Source of the DNA: a virus
Length of the DNA: 64,000 bases
Direction: 5' to 3' (one strand)
IMG/VR virus record: IMGVR_UViG_3300032070_000002
Span: 26,230-90,229 of that record
Translations under genes and position numbers: made by a program
In this document: piece by piece, positions 25,101 through 31,981 of the stretch
Layout: every line of letters begins with the position of its first letter
How positions within the stretch are numbered: the first letter of the stretch is position 1
The notes under the pieces: model-generated
What the model was told of the DNA's origin: nothing
The model's input: only the letters and a program-made list of their open reading frames with translations
Database searches by the model: none

Positions 25101-25746
25101 ATATTTACATATTCTTACGGGAGAAATAAAAAGTAAAGTAAGCGCGGAACATAGAGTAAAAGCTAAACAAGTGGTATTTGGATTAATATACGGTAGAGGA
25201 ATACCTAGTTTAGTAAAGGATTTAGGAATAACGGAATTAGAAGCTATAGCAATTGTTAATTACGTGTTAGGAAAATATCCTAAAGCTAAATTATGGCTAG
25301 AAAATCAAAAGAAGGATGTAAAGAAGTATAAACGAGTAAAAGATTTATTTGGTAGAATTAGAAGGTTACCGGAAATAGATAGTAAGGATAATGAAAGAGT
25401 AGCAGAAGTTATTAGACAATGTTGTAACGCACCTGTTCAAGGCGGCGCAGCGGATATTACTAGTATAGCTACTATTAGAGTATATAACTTAATTAAAAAA
25501 TTAGAAATGTTAATGAGATTAATTTTAACTATACACGATTCTTTAAAATATTCTACACCAGTAAAAGAAATAGATAAGGGTATAGAATGTATGAAAAAAG
25601 GAATGTGTTCTAGCATTCCGGGAGTAACTTTTCCGCTAGAAATAGAAATAGAGATAGGACCAAATTGGTATGATTTAATTTCTTTAGAAGAATTTAATAA
25701 AGATAGAAATAAATACTTAAAGGAATGGAACTTACTTGAAGTATAA
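22159..25746 (+). CDS. uracil-DNA glycosylase / 3'-5' exonuclease / Pol I-type DNA polymerase fusion with intein
   Basis: 1195 residues, 313 of them intein (91-403). The N-terminal part is family 4 UDG: C10 and C13, IFIGEALGQ, PFVGDAG, ITNTCK then CRPPENRPP after the intein, with a fourth Cys in EIKCC, giving the 4Fe-4S set. Residues about 540-735 are a DnaQ-like proofreading domain: Asp544-x-Glu, NLKFDNKFF and YNASD. Pol I motifs A (SADYAQIEYK, Asp933), B (RVKAKQVVFGLIYG) and C (TIHDS, Asp1127) follow. No 5'-nuclease is seen. It is presumably the replicative polymerase; motif C has Ser where HDE is usual. Confidence 0.93.
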   Translation: MEQDIKPDNCIKCGLWKTSCVVNYQGQFFAYRVMGTGPQNAKVIFIGEALGQAETINQKPFVGDAGDTLNIALKEANINREDVYITNTCKCFYSPNVLVFTSKGWKMLGKIRKDDLVLTHKGRFRRVIAPLKIKVHPDTTFFTCYLKSNGGNPYKITVTGDHKFLTNKEWTKVSDLRIGDRVRVLAQKCIQCGSLFYSDYRQTQLCSLECTKKWNGIRGARQNRVQNIRDNISKSMKELYKKGIRNGFKDTINFRRKLDGSLNVIGRNGVGEKELYELLTKNRYEVKRQKLIADRYFADFYLPKLNIVIEVWNSSYRSMIDKRIWYEQRGYKFLDYHYSIIFRYPEVILTEIRNLEKNDNHEFNFIDTLLIDKKGITPRRKSVFSLSVVEDESFIAGGLVSHNCRPPENRPPKTMEIKCCLPFLLEEIRNISPKIICTLGSVALEAILKRKGISNIRGNIYETEIEGLKVKVIPTYHPAYVLRRPEYPNLKVDFHKDIKLVKEVSDNLDYKKEKLPTYYCTTPKVEDILIYIDKIKKVGLFGYDIETEGFNFLKDRIISIALSCVVQEAIAFYLIDYTPDEQDKIFAGLKEILESKELLKIGQNLKFDNKFFKTYGIEVKLPLFDTMLAHFLIDENSSHGLKDLAYKYTDMGGYEENFENIFKELKGKMKKDLIESLKETKKNSLEVYTKLLQEGLEKIDNFSIVPKEVLLPYNASDVDCTLRIYYALKDLIEKEELTKVYYYIMIPLLIVLTETEYSGIQIDTNYLNILSKDLQDRIEDIQFQINSRPEIKKVEELLPSLIKSKKIEDIKFNINSPKHLQVLLYKVCNLQPIKQIKTGYSTDEATLKTLQEKSEIVKLIMQYRTINHDFTTYVEQLRSSLDENGKCHTDYMQHGAVSGRVISHKPNLQNIPRDSNIKKLFIPDKGCVIISADYAQIEYKVWANYSNDPQMLEDIRNGLDIHSEVCCLVWPHLYKKVGDKQYLHILTGEIKSKVSAEHRVKAKQVVFGLIYGRGIPSLVKDLGITELEAIAIVNYVLGKYPKAKLWLENQKKDVKKYKRVKDLFGRIRRLPEIDSKDNERVAEVIRQCCNAPVQGGAADITSIATIRVYNLIKKLEMLMRLILTIHDSLKYSTPVKEIDKGIECMKKGMCSSIPGVTFPLEIEIEIGPNWYDLISLEEFNKDRNKYLKEWNLLEV
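22429..23367 (+). mobile_element. intein with Vsr/EDxHD-like nuclease in the UDG domain
   Basis: 313 residues. Begins CFYSPNVLVF, has block B VTGDHKF, and ends GLVSHN followed by Cys+1. The insert between splicing blocks has a zinc-type cysteine set (CIQC...CSLEC) and a nuclease-like core ADFYLP...IVIEVW resembling Vsr/DUF559 (PD-(D/E)xK-related) folds rather than LAGLIDADG. It splits the Fe-S cysteine motif KCRPP. Confidence 0.88.
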
Positions 25747-25756
25747 TTATAATAGA

Positions 25757-25891
25757 ATGAAAATTAAAAAGTGTATAAGAGAACTAGTTTGTCTTCTACT
25801 TTTATTTGGACACGAATATATTAAGCGTGGTAATCAATACGGTACTCAGTTAATTTGTAGAAAGTGCGATAAAAATTTAGGGAGAGTATAG
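25757..25891 (+). CDS. small cysteine-containing protein
   Basis: 44 residues, basic, with hydrophobic LVCLLLLFG and a C-terminal CRKCDKNLG zinc-knuckle-like end preceded by a His near residue 19. Similar HEY...C.xC proteins are common tiny phage zinc proteins. It overlaps the neighbouring start region. Confidence 0.45.
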   Translation: MKIKKCIRELVCLLLLFGHEYIKRGNQYGTQLICRKCDKNLGRV

Positions 25892-25892
25892 A

Positions 25893-26222
25893 GTGGAAAA
25901 TATAGGTATAAGTACTACAATTCAATTAGTATGTGATAAATTAGATATTCCCTATACTTCTCCTAATCCTAGTCATTTTCAATTCTATAAAGACGCTAGT
26001 AGAGTATATAGGATAATAGAAGAATTAAAAATAATAGAAACGGAATTAAGCGAAATAGAGAAAAGACATAAAATAAGTGGACTATCAAAAGCAATAGAAG
26101 TATGTAGAAATCAATTACATAATACGGAACACGACTTAGTTAAATTAACAAGAGATATATTAAAGGAGAAGAAAAATGGAACAATACGACTTAGATCCTC
26201 AAGTAAAAGAAGTAATAGATAA
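25893..26222 (+). CDS. helical hypothetical protein
   Basis: 109 residues from GTG 25893 after GGGAGAG. Central helices with coiled-coil character (IIEELKIIETELSEIEKRHK). The Ser/Arg-rich end overlaps the next gene by 47 bases, which may have extended this frame secondarily. It lies in the replication block; function unknown. Confidence 0.5.
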   Translation: MENIGISTTIQLVCDKLDIPYTSPNPSHFQFYKDASRVYRIIEELKIIETELSEIEKRHKISGLSKAIEVCRNQLHNTEHDLVKLTRDILKEKKNGTIRLRSSSKRSNR

Positions 26223-26580
26223 AATAGAAGAAATAGGCAAAGCTTTAAGAACAGATGCAATATCTAAAAGTTTTAGTCCTAGAGCAGAATATTTAAAAAT
26301 GTTAGATATAGCAACCGGTTGTTATATGTTTCTTGCTCCAGAGTACAAAAGGTACCGTGCTATAAAAGAAAATAATGAGGTTGCAAAATATGTAACCCTT
26401 AAAAACGAACAAATTACTAAATTTGTTTCTGCTTCTGCAGAACGAGAAGCTAGTACTTTCGTATCTAAGGAAAGATATATAAGAGATGTATTAGAGGGTT
26501 GGTTAATGGCTGCAGAGCAGGCAATTTATACACTAAAGAAACATTTAGGTGACGATAAAAAAGAAGAGAGCCTTTCTTAA
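26176..26580 (+). CDS. replication-block hypothetical protein
   Basis: 134 residues, mostly helical, with AAGGAGAAGAAAA before the ATG. Immediately upstream of the single-strand binding protein. Its size and place would suit a recombination or replication mediator, but no motif supports that. Confidence 0.5.
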   Translation: MEQYDLDPQVKEVIDKIEEIGKALRTDAISKSFSPRAEYLKMLDIATGCYMFLAPEYKRYRAIKENNEVAKYVTLKNEQITKFVSASAEREASTFVSKERYIRDVLEGWLMAAEQAIYTLKKHLGDDKKEESLS

Positions 26581-26591
26581 AGGAGGAACAA

Positions 26592-27191
26592 ATGGACGAA
26601 CACGGTTGGAAAGATAGCGAACAAGAGCAGGGTATTTTTAGCGGAGAATATGGAAATATATTAAAGCTAAAAATGGTAGAAAAAACTTATACTATTAGAA
26701 TTTTAGGAAAGTATAAGTTTTTCAGATTTCATTGGTTTCAAAATATTCAACGTTCTGCAATTTGTGATAGTGTTAACTGTCCTATATGCGCACAAGGTAG
26801 TAAAGGTCAATTGAAGTATGTTGTAAACATTATAGACAGAGCAGACGGTAAAGTAAAGTTATGGGAATTCGGAAGACGCGTAAAAACAGCTATTGAAAGT
26901 ATAGCAGATTTATATGGGACACCGGATAAATACGATTTAATTGTAACAAGAAAAGGAATGAAGCAAGATGATACCGTTTATACAATTATTCCTGCAAGAG
27001 AAGAAAAAGCTTTAACAGAAGAAGAGCAAAAGTTAGTAAAATTTGATTTAGATAAACTTTATATTGCAACGCCTAAAGAAAAAGTAGATGCTTATTTAAA
27101 AGGTATAGTGCCGCCTAGAACCGAAAAAAAAGTGGAGCCGGCAATAGAACCCGACCATAGTAGTGATTCTGATTTACCGACTTTAGGATAA
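26592..27191 (+). CDS. gp32-like single-stranded DNA-binding protein
   Basis: 199 residues. An OB-type core with a zinc site made of H47, C58, C63 and C66 (ICDSVNCPIC) parallels the His-Cys3 site of T4 gp32. KVKLWEFGRRV is close to the gp32 block that follows the zinc site. The C-terminus is acidic (EPDHSSDSDLP), the part that recruits partners in this class. It would coat single-stranded DNA during replication and recombination. AAAGGAGGAAC precedes the ATG. Confidence 0.85.
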   Translation: MDEHGWKDSEQEQGIFSGEYGNILKLKMVEKTYTIRILGKYKFFRFHWFQNIQRSAICDSVNCPICAQGSKGQLKYVVNIIDRADGKVKLWEFGRRVKTAIESIADLYGTPDKYDLIVTRKGMKQDDTVYTIIPAREEKALTEEEQKLVKFDLDKLYIATPKEKVDAYLKGIVPPRTEKKVEPAIEPDHSSDSDLPTLG

Positions 27192-27219
27192 ATAACTATT
27201 TAGTAGTTCGTTAATAAAA

Positions 27220-27828
27220 ATGCAAACTATAAAAATTGAAGAAGTAGAAAAACTCCTCAGCAAAAAAATAAGAAAAGAAGCTATTTCAATAGGTTTTGAT
27301 GTAGCTGAGGAGTTTACGGGTGTTTGTATTTTAAAAACAGACAATGATAATATTTATATTGAGGATTTACAAAAAATAGTAACAAATAAAAAAGACGATA
27401 TTAAACATAGGATAGACTATTTTATAGATGCTTTAAAAAAGTTTAAACAAGATTTAGAGAAATATAAAGATAATTATAAAATAGTAATAGTAGAACAACC
27501 GTGGCTTGGATTAAATCCAAAGGTTTTTGAAGCGTTAGTTACTTTTAAAACATTAACATATGTCTCTTTTAAAAAGGAGTGTGATTATATTGATTTTGTT
27601 TCTGCTTCAACTGCTAGAGCAGAAATAGCCTTTAATAAAAATAAACAAATAGAAGTAGGTAATGTAGTAATAGAAAAAATTAGTAGGGGTAAAAATAAAG
27701 GAAAACCTAAAAAAGTAGACATTAAAAAGTTAGTTAAGGATTATTTAAAAACCGCTCTTAGTATTGAAATAGAAGATAGTGATAAAGCGGATGGTTTTGT
27801 TTTAGCCTTATACGGGTTATTGAAGTAA
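27220..27828 (+). CDS. RuvC-like Holliday junction resolvase
   Basis: 202 residues with the RNase H-type active site: Asp27 in IGFDVAEEFTG, Glu92 in IVIVEQPW, and D188/D191 in DSDKADGFVLAL. Basic GKNKGKPKK loop before the last helix. It would cut four-way junctions before packaging. Sits between SSB and RecA genes. Confidence 0.78.
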   Translation: MQTIKIEEVEKLLSKKIRKEAISIGFDVAEEFTGVCILKTDNDNIYIEDLQKIVTNKKDDIKHRIDYFIDALKKFKQDLEKYKDNYKIVIVEQPWLGLNPKVFEALVTFKTLTYVSFKKECDYIDFVSASTARAEIAFNKNKQIEVGNVVIEKISRGKNKGKPKKVDIKKLVKDYLKTALSIEIEDSDKADGFVLALYGLLK

Positions 27829-27837
27829 GGAGATTAA

Positions 27838-28857
27838 ATGGAAGAAAAAGAAAATACTAATAATGTTGTAAAGGCCCTTAATAAGATGTTCGGAAAAACG
27901 ATAATACAGCCTGCTAGTCAAATGAAGGGATTAGAGATAGAAAGAACACTTACCGGCATTATTCCTTTAGATATAGAAATGGGCGGCGGTTTACCGAGAG
28001 GTAGAATGGTAGAAATATACGGCCCGGAAAGTTCTGCAAAAACTTATATATGTTTATGTTCTGTTGCAAACGAGCAAAAACTATTTAAAAAGCCTTGTTT
28101 GTGGATCGATCAGGAAGGCGTTTTCGATCCGGTCTGGTCTCAAAAAGTAGGCGTAAACTTAGACTTGTTAGATATTGCTAAACCGGAAACGGCAGAACAA
28201 GCGGGAACAATATTAGATTCCGCTACTCGGTCGGGAGATTATGCAATAATTGTGTTAGATTCCGTCGCTGCTATGTTACCCGAAGAAGATTTAGATAAAT
28301 CTATGGATGATGCAGAAAGAATAGGTAATAGGGCAATGGTAAATAATAGAATAGTAAGAAAATTACAATCTGCTTTAAATACTAGGGAAGATGACTCTAT
28401 ACCAAACGGAACAATAGTTTTATTTATTAATCAAATAAGAATGAAAATAGGACAATATGGAAACCCGGAAGATACGCCGGGCGGTAAAGGTATTAGATTT
28501 ATGGCTTCAATTAGGTTAGAATTACGTCGCGGTGATTTAATTAAAGAAAAAGAAGAGGGCGAGGATATAGTAACTGCGGTAACTATAAAATTTAAAACAG
28601 TTAAAAACAAAACGTTTACGCCATTTAGAACAGGTCAATTTATTCTAAATACCTTAGGAGATAAAGCGGGTACTATAGATATTTCTGAATCAATAATTAG
28701 ATATGCAATTTTATCCGGAGTAATAAAACACGAGGGTCACTCTTATTATATAGGTGACGATAAGGTATTAGGAATAGAAAATCTAAAACAATATTTAAAT
28801 GAAAAGCCGGAATTAATAAGTAAACTTTATGAAGAAGTAAAAAAGGTATACAAATGA
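27838..28857 (+). CDS. recA: RecA-type recombinase
   Basis: 339 residues covering the ATPase core and a C-terminal domain. The Walker A segment at 62-69 reads GPESSAKT, with Ala in place of the Gly before Lys-Thr found in most RecA. Walker B is IIVLDSVAAMLP, loop region PGGKGIRFMASIRLEL, and LFINQIRMKIG matches the conserved RecA block. It directs strand exchange and probably recombination-dependent replication. AAGGAG before the ATG; the next gene starts by ATGA overlap. Confidence 0.93.
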   Translation: MEEKENTNNVVKALNKMFGKTIIQPASQMKGLEIERTLTGIIPLDIEMGGGLPRGRMVEIYGPESSAKTYICLCSVANEQKLFKKPCLWIDQEGVFDPVWSQKVGVNLDLLDIAKPETAEQAGTILDSATRSGDYAIIVLDSVAAMLPEEDLDKSMDDAERIGNRAMVNNRIVRKLQSALNTREDDSIPNGTIVLFINQIRMKIGQYGNPEDTPGGKGIRFMASIRLELRRGDLIKEKEEGEDIVTAVTIKFKTVKNKTFTPFRTGQFILNTLGDKAGTIDISESIIRYAILSGVIKHEGHSYYIGDDKVLGIENLKQYLNEKPELISKLYEEVKKVYK

Positions 28858-29240
28858 TAAAAACAATTGAGGAAAAATTTATAGCATACGTAATTTCGGA
28901 AGGCGTAATAAAAAGTATTATTGGCGAAATTAAAAATAAACAAGGTATTATTTTATGTAATAAATGTAATGGAGAAATAAGAAGTCATACGGATGAGTCG
29001 GGAACAAATTATCAATGCCTTAAATGCAGAGAATTAATGTATTGTTATAATTATCGTGAAAAAACGCATAAACCGGACTTAAAAAGAAGTGACTTAAAAA
29101 GAATTCAAGAAGAAGTATTTTATTATGCAACCCACGAAGGTCATTTTGACTTCTTAAAAGATAATGATTATCCGACTTTACAATTTAGTTATATAAAAGA
29201 TTTATTAGATAGTAAAGTAAAGGAAATATTTTTAAAATGA
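28854..29240 (+). CDS. zinc-ribbon hypothetical protein
   Basis: 128 residues. CNKC (about 36-39) and CLKC (about 55-58) form a plausible zinc ribbon; the last third is helical. Coupled to recA by overlap. No family known. Confidence 0.55.
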   Translation: MIKTIEEKFIAYVISEGVIKSIIGEIKNKQGIILCNKCNGEIRSHTDESGTNYQCLKCRELMYCYNYREKTHKPDLKRSDLKRIQEEVFYYATHEGHFDFLKDNDYPTLQFSYIKDLLDSKVKEIFLK

Positions 29241-29293
29241 GTCCACTTGATTTAGTAATTATTACCGTATTAAGCTTATTTAGTAGGATATAA
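29237..29293 (+). CDS. tiny hydrophobic peptide (tentative)
   Basis: 18 residues, almost wholly hydrophobic, overlapping the previous stop (ATGA). Might be a leader or a chance frame. Confidence 0.2.
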   Translation: MSPLDLVIITVLSLFSRI

Positions 29294-29308
29294 TGAAGGA
29301 AAGAGGAA

Positions 29309-29614
29309 ATGAGCCTTCCAAAATATTTAATCGAAGAAAAATCTGTAAAAAAACAATCTCTTAAACAAGAGAAAAGAGTAAGAAGGCAATTAGCTTCGGG
29401 AGCGTTAGCTTTTTATAAAGGCGACTTAGTTGACTTAGATAGTAATAAAATGTATGAATTAAAGTTAGCGGCGAAAGGAAAACAAGTAATAGTAAAAAGA
29501 GATATGTTAGAAAAAATATTTAAGGAAGCAAAACAAGATGGAAAACTCCCGGTAATGTTTATAGAAATAGGCGAGTATATATTAATAGGAGAAGTAATTA
29601 AAAAAAGGAGTTAG
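29309..29614 (+). CDS. PD-(D/E)xK nuclease, Hjc/RecB-nuclease-like
   Basis: 101 residues. Pattern: basic helix KRVRRQLASGAL, KGDLVD with the first Asp, then YELKLAAKGK with the E-x-K pair, then a helix and PVMFIEIG strand. The block SGAL...KGD...(E)xK matches small Holliday-junction and archaeal Hjc-like nucleases found in phages. With a separate RuvC-like enzyme present, the two may cut different structures. Strong GAAAGAGGA ribosome site. Confidence 0.65.
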   Translation: MSLPKYLIEEKSVKKQSLKQEKRVRRQLASGALAFYKGDLVDLDSNKMYELKLAAKGKQVIVKRDMLEKIFKEAKQDGKLPVMFIEIGEYILIGEVIKKRS

Positions 29615-29618
29615 TAAA

Positions 29619-30278
29619 ATGAGAAAACTATATTTAATAATAATAATATTAGTAGCTATTATAGGTTTTATATTAGGTTATACAATTCCGGTTAAAGCGG
29701 AAACTGCAACCTTCCCGGGAATAGAAAAACATTCTGTTCGTTTATTTTCTATCGGTTATGGAGGTATAGGTGGATGCACGGGAACTGTATTATCTAACGA
29801 TGAAACAAAGGCTACCGTTTTAACTTGTAAACATTGCATAAGTATTGATGAGGAATTATTTGTTGAAGATAAAAAAGTAATAAAAATTATAACTGCACCA
29901 GATAATGATTTAGCTTATTTAATAGTGGAAGGAAAATTAAAGAATAAAAAGCCTGCTAAAATAGCAAATAAAAACGAAGAAACGGGTTCTAAAGTATTAA
30001 TGTACGGTAAGCCCGGTTTAACTATAAATTATACGAAAACGGGCTCAGTATTAGTTTATACGCGTCATTGGGCTTTTGCAAAATTAGAATTAATAGGAGG
30101 TTGTTCCGGTTCCGGACTATTTAATTTACAAGGCGAATTAGTAGGTACAGTTTGGGGTTCGTATAAAGAAGGAGGTACCGGCGGTACTTTATTTACAGAG
30201 CCCGTAGGAGGTACGCCTATAGGAATATTTGAACCTTTAACGGATATTAAAAAGTTTCTGGAAGAAGTAAAAAAATGA
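29619..30278 (+). CDS. membrane-anchored or secreted trypsin-like serine protease
   Basis: 219 residues. Residues 5-25 are a hydrophobic signal/anchor (LYLIIIILVAIIGFILGY) with a possible cleavage near VKAET. The catalytic triad fits His72 (LTCKHC), Asp97 (PDNDLAY) and Ser163 (GGCSGSG). The fold is the two-barrel chymotrypsin type, short version. It would act outside the cytoplasm. It lies oddly between recombination genes. A virion or host-surface role is possible. Confidence 0.8.
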   Translation: MRKLYLIIIILVAIIGFILGYTIPVKAETATFPGIEKHSVRLFSIGYGGIGGCTGTVLSNDETKATVLTCKHCISIDEELFVEDKKVIKIITAPDNDLAYLIVEGKLKNKKPAKIANKNEETGSKVLMYGKPGLTINYTKTGSVLVYTRHWAFAKLELIGGCSGSGLFNLQGELVGTVWGSYKEGGTGGTLFTEPVGGTPIGIFEPLTDIKKFLEEVKK

Positions 30279-31234
30279 AAGAATACGATATAACTTATAC
30301 GTCCGATTTTCAATTAGATTTAGATAATAGAATAGACGATTTTATAAAATCCCTAAATCAAATAAAAGAAATTGCTAATAAGGGCAAACTTTTAATTATA
30401 GGCGGGGATATTTATAGAGATAGAAGGCCGCACCCTAAAGAGATGAATATATTCCGAGATTTTATAAAGAATATAAGCGTCCCAGTAGAAATAGTAATAG
30501 GTAATCACGACGAAAATTTAGATGTTACTACATTAGATGAATTCTTAAAATTTAATATAAAAGAAGTAACCTTACATAGACCTCCTTTTATATTAAAATA
30601 TAGCGGGTTAAATATATATTTAGACCATACTATTATTGAAGGGGCTAAAATGGGCCCTTCGGACTTTATATTAAATAATAAAAGGGTAAAACCGCTTAAA
30701 AATATATTGGATAATAAATGTGATTTTTATTTAATAGGGGATATACATAAAGCTCAAGTAGTAAATAAAGAACCTCCGGTTCTATATGCGGGTAGTATAG
30801 AAAGAGAAGATTTTGGAGAACGAAATGAAGGTAAATATGTTATACTAATAAATTCTAATACGAAGGAATACGTTTATAAGCCATTAAATATTAGGCCTAT
30901 GTATCAAATAAATTTAGATTTATCTTCGAGTAATGAGCAATTTAAAGAAGGAAAAATAGTTCCTCCCCAAGTAGAAAATGCAATAGTAAAAGTAGTTATT
31001 ACGGGAACTAAAGAACAAATAGAAAAATATAATGAAGCTAATTTAAAAGAAAGTTTAAATAAAACTTTTTCTTACAAAATACAGTATAATGTCTTAAAGG
31101 AAATAAAAAGTAGAAATACTAATATAAACGAAGGAAGATCGATAGAGGATTGTTTTAAGGAATATGCAAAAGAGCATAAATTTAACGAATACGAGTTAGA
31201 AAAAGGAATGGAAATACTAAGCTATGAATGTTAA
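30275..31234 (+). CDS. sbcD: SbcD/Mre11-type nuclease subunit
   Basis: 319 residues, counterpart of T4 gp47. Metallophosphoesterase blocks: SDFQLD (10-15), GGDIYRDRRP, GNHDEN, DIHKAQ and AGSIERE. In the first block a Gln stands where the DxH metal ligand His is normal. The C-terminal third would form the DNA-binding cap and the helix contacting SbcC. It overlaps the split sbcC gene, the usual pairing. Confidence 0.85.
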   Translation: MKEYDITYTSDFQLDLDNRIDDFIKSLNQIKEIANKGKLLIIGGDIYRDRRPHPKEMNIFRDFIKNISVPVEIVIGNHDENLDVTTLDEFLKFNIKEVTLHRPPFILKYSGLNIYLDHTIIEGAKMGPSDFILNNKRVKPLKNILDNKCDFYLIGDIHKAQVVNKEPPVLYAGSIEREDFGERNEGKYVILINSNTKEYVYKPLNIRPMYQINLDLSSSNEQFKEGKIVPPQVENAIVKVVITGTKEQIEKYNEANLKESLNKTFSYKIQYNVLKEIKSRNTNINEGRSIEDCFKEYAKEHKFNEYELEKGMEILSYEC

Positions 31235-31541
31235 AAGATTGATTCTTCATAATTTTTTAAGTCATAAAGAAGTGGATATAGATTTATCTAAGGAAGGTAT
31301 TTACAATATTATTGGAAAAACGGGTGCGGGAAAGAGTGCTATTAGGGATGCACTTACATATACGCTATTTGGAAAAGGCAGGTATGATGACCAAGAAAAG
31401 TATATTTCTGATTATGAAAAAGAAATGTTTGTAGTTGTAGAATTTGAACAAAATGAAAAAACTTTTAGAGTAACAAGAAAAAAGGTTAAGGGAGAAACTA
31501 CTAAGTTAGAAGTAGAGGAATTAAATGAAATTCGGAAATAG
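31224..31541 (+). CDS. sbcC: SbcC N-terminal part (split gene, Walker A half)
   Basis: 105 residues starting like SbcC/Rad50: LILHNFLSHKEVDIDL and Walker A GKTGAGKS (31-38), then ALTYTLFGKGR. It stops after a beta region (KVKGETTKLEVEELN) where intact proteins continue into the Q-loop and coiled coil. The remainder is encoded at 31969-33213. AAGCT separates it from sbcD, which it overlaps by 11 bases. Confidence 0.85.
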   Translation: MNVKRLILHNFLSHKEVDIDLSKEGIYNIIGKTGAGKSAIRDALTYTLFGKGRYDDQEKYISDYEKEMFVVVEFEQNEKTFRVTRKKVKGETTKLEVEELNEIRK

Positions 31542-31707
31542 GGTAAAAGTTATAATTTTTTATGGAAAAAATCAAAAAGATAAATTTGAAATTAACGCAG
31601 AATTAGCAGAAATTCGTTGGGATAAAAATAGTTTTCAAATTCGGGGATTATTTAACCCAGATGTAATAAAAGTAGAAAAGGAAAATCTAAATGGAAAAAC
31701 TCCTTAA
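31525..31707 (+). CDS. small protein inserted in the split sbcC gene (1)
   Basis: 60 residues, basic, beta-rich (RVKVIIFYGKN, FQIRGLFNPDVIKV). AGAGGAATTAA precedes its ATG, inside the end of the SbcC N-terminal frame. With the next gene it fills the gap between the SbcC halves. Not recognised. Confidence 0.55.
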   Translation: MKFGNRVKVIIFYGKNQKDKFEINAELAEIRWDKNSFQIRGLFNPDVIKVEKENLNGKTP

Positions 31708-31981
31708 TGAAATTTTAGATAAATTAAATTTTTTAATGGCTAATACCTATTTAATGATAGGAAAGGATTTAAAAACCGTAATGGATTTATATAGTGAAAG
31801 AAAAAAATTAGAACGGCCTACGCCTACTGAAATAGAATTAAAATATTCGGAAGATATCGCCGCGGTAAAGAAACACGCTTTTAGCAACAATCAATTTAAA
31901 ATTAGTGAAGATAGAAAATGGGTTATAGTAGAAGATAAGTATCATATTTATAAAATACCCTACGAATTATGGATAAGATAG
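31691..31981 (+). CDS. small protein inserted in the split sbcC gene (2)
   Basis: 96 residues, helical first half and a C-terminal beta region. It overlaps both its neighbours (17 bases upstream, 13 downstream). No similarity to nucleases or SbcC is visible, so the insert is not an obvious homing element. Confidence 0.55.
   Translation: MEKLLNEILDKLNFLMANTYLMIGKDLKTVMDLYSERKKLERPTPTEIELKYSEDIAAVKKHAFSNNQFKISEDRKWVIVEDKYHIYKIPYELWIR

Noticed and set aside
31542-31968. Group I intron splitting sbcC
   Set aside because: The interval is occupied almost end to end by two overlapping frames with ribosome sites, and no homing endonuclease or intron core pairing was seen. A gene insertion explains it better, though RNA evidence would settle it.
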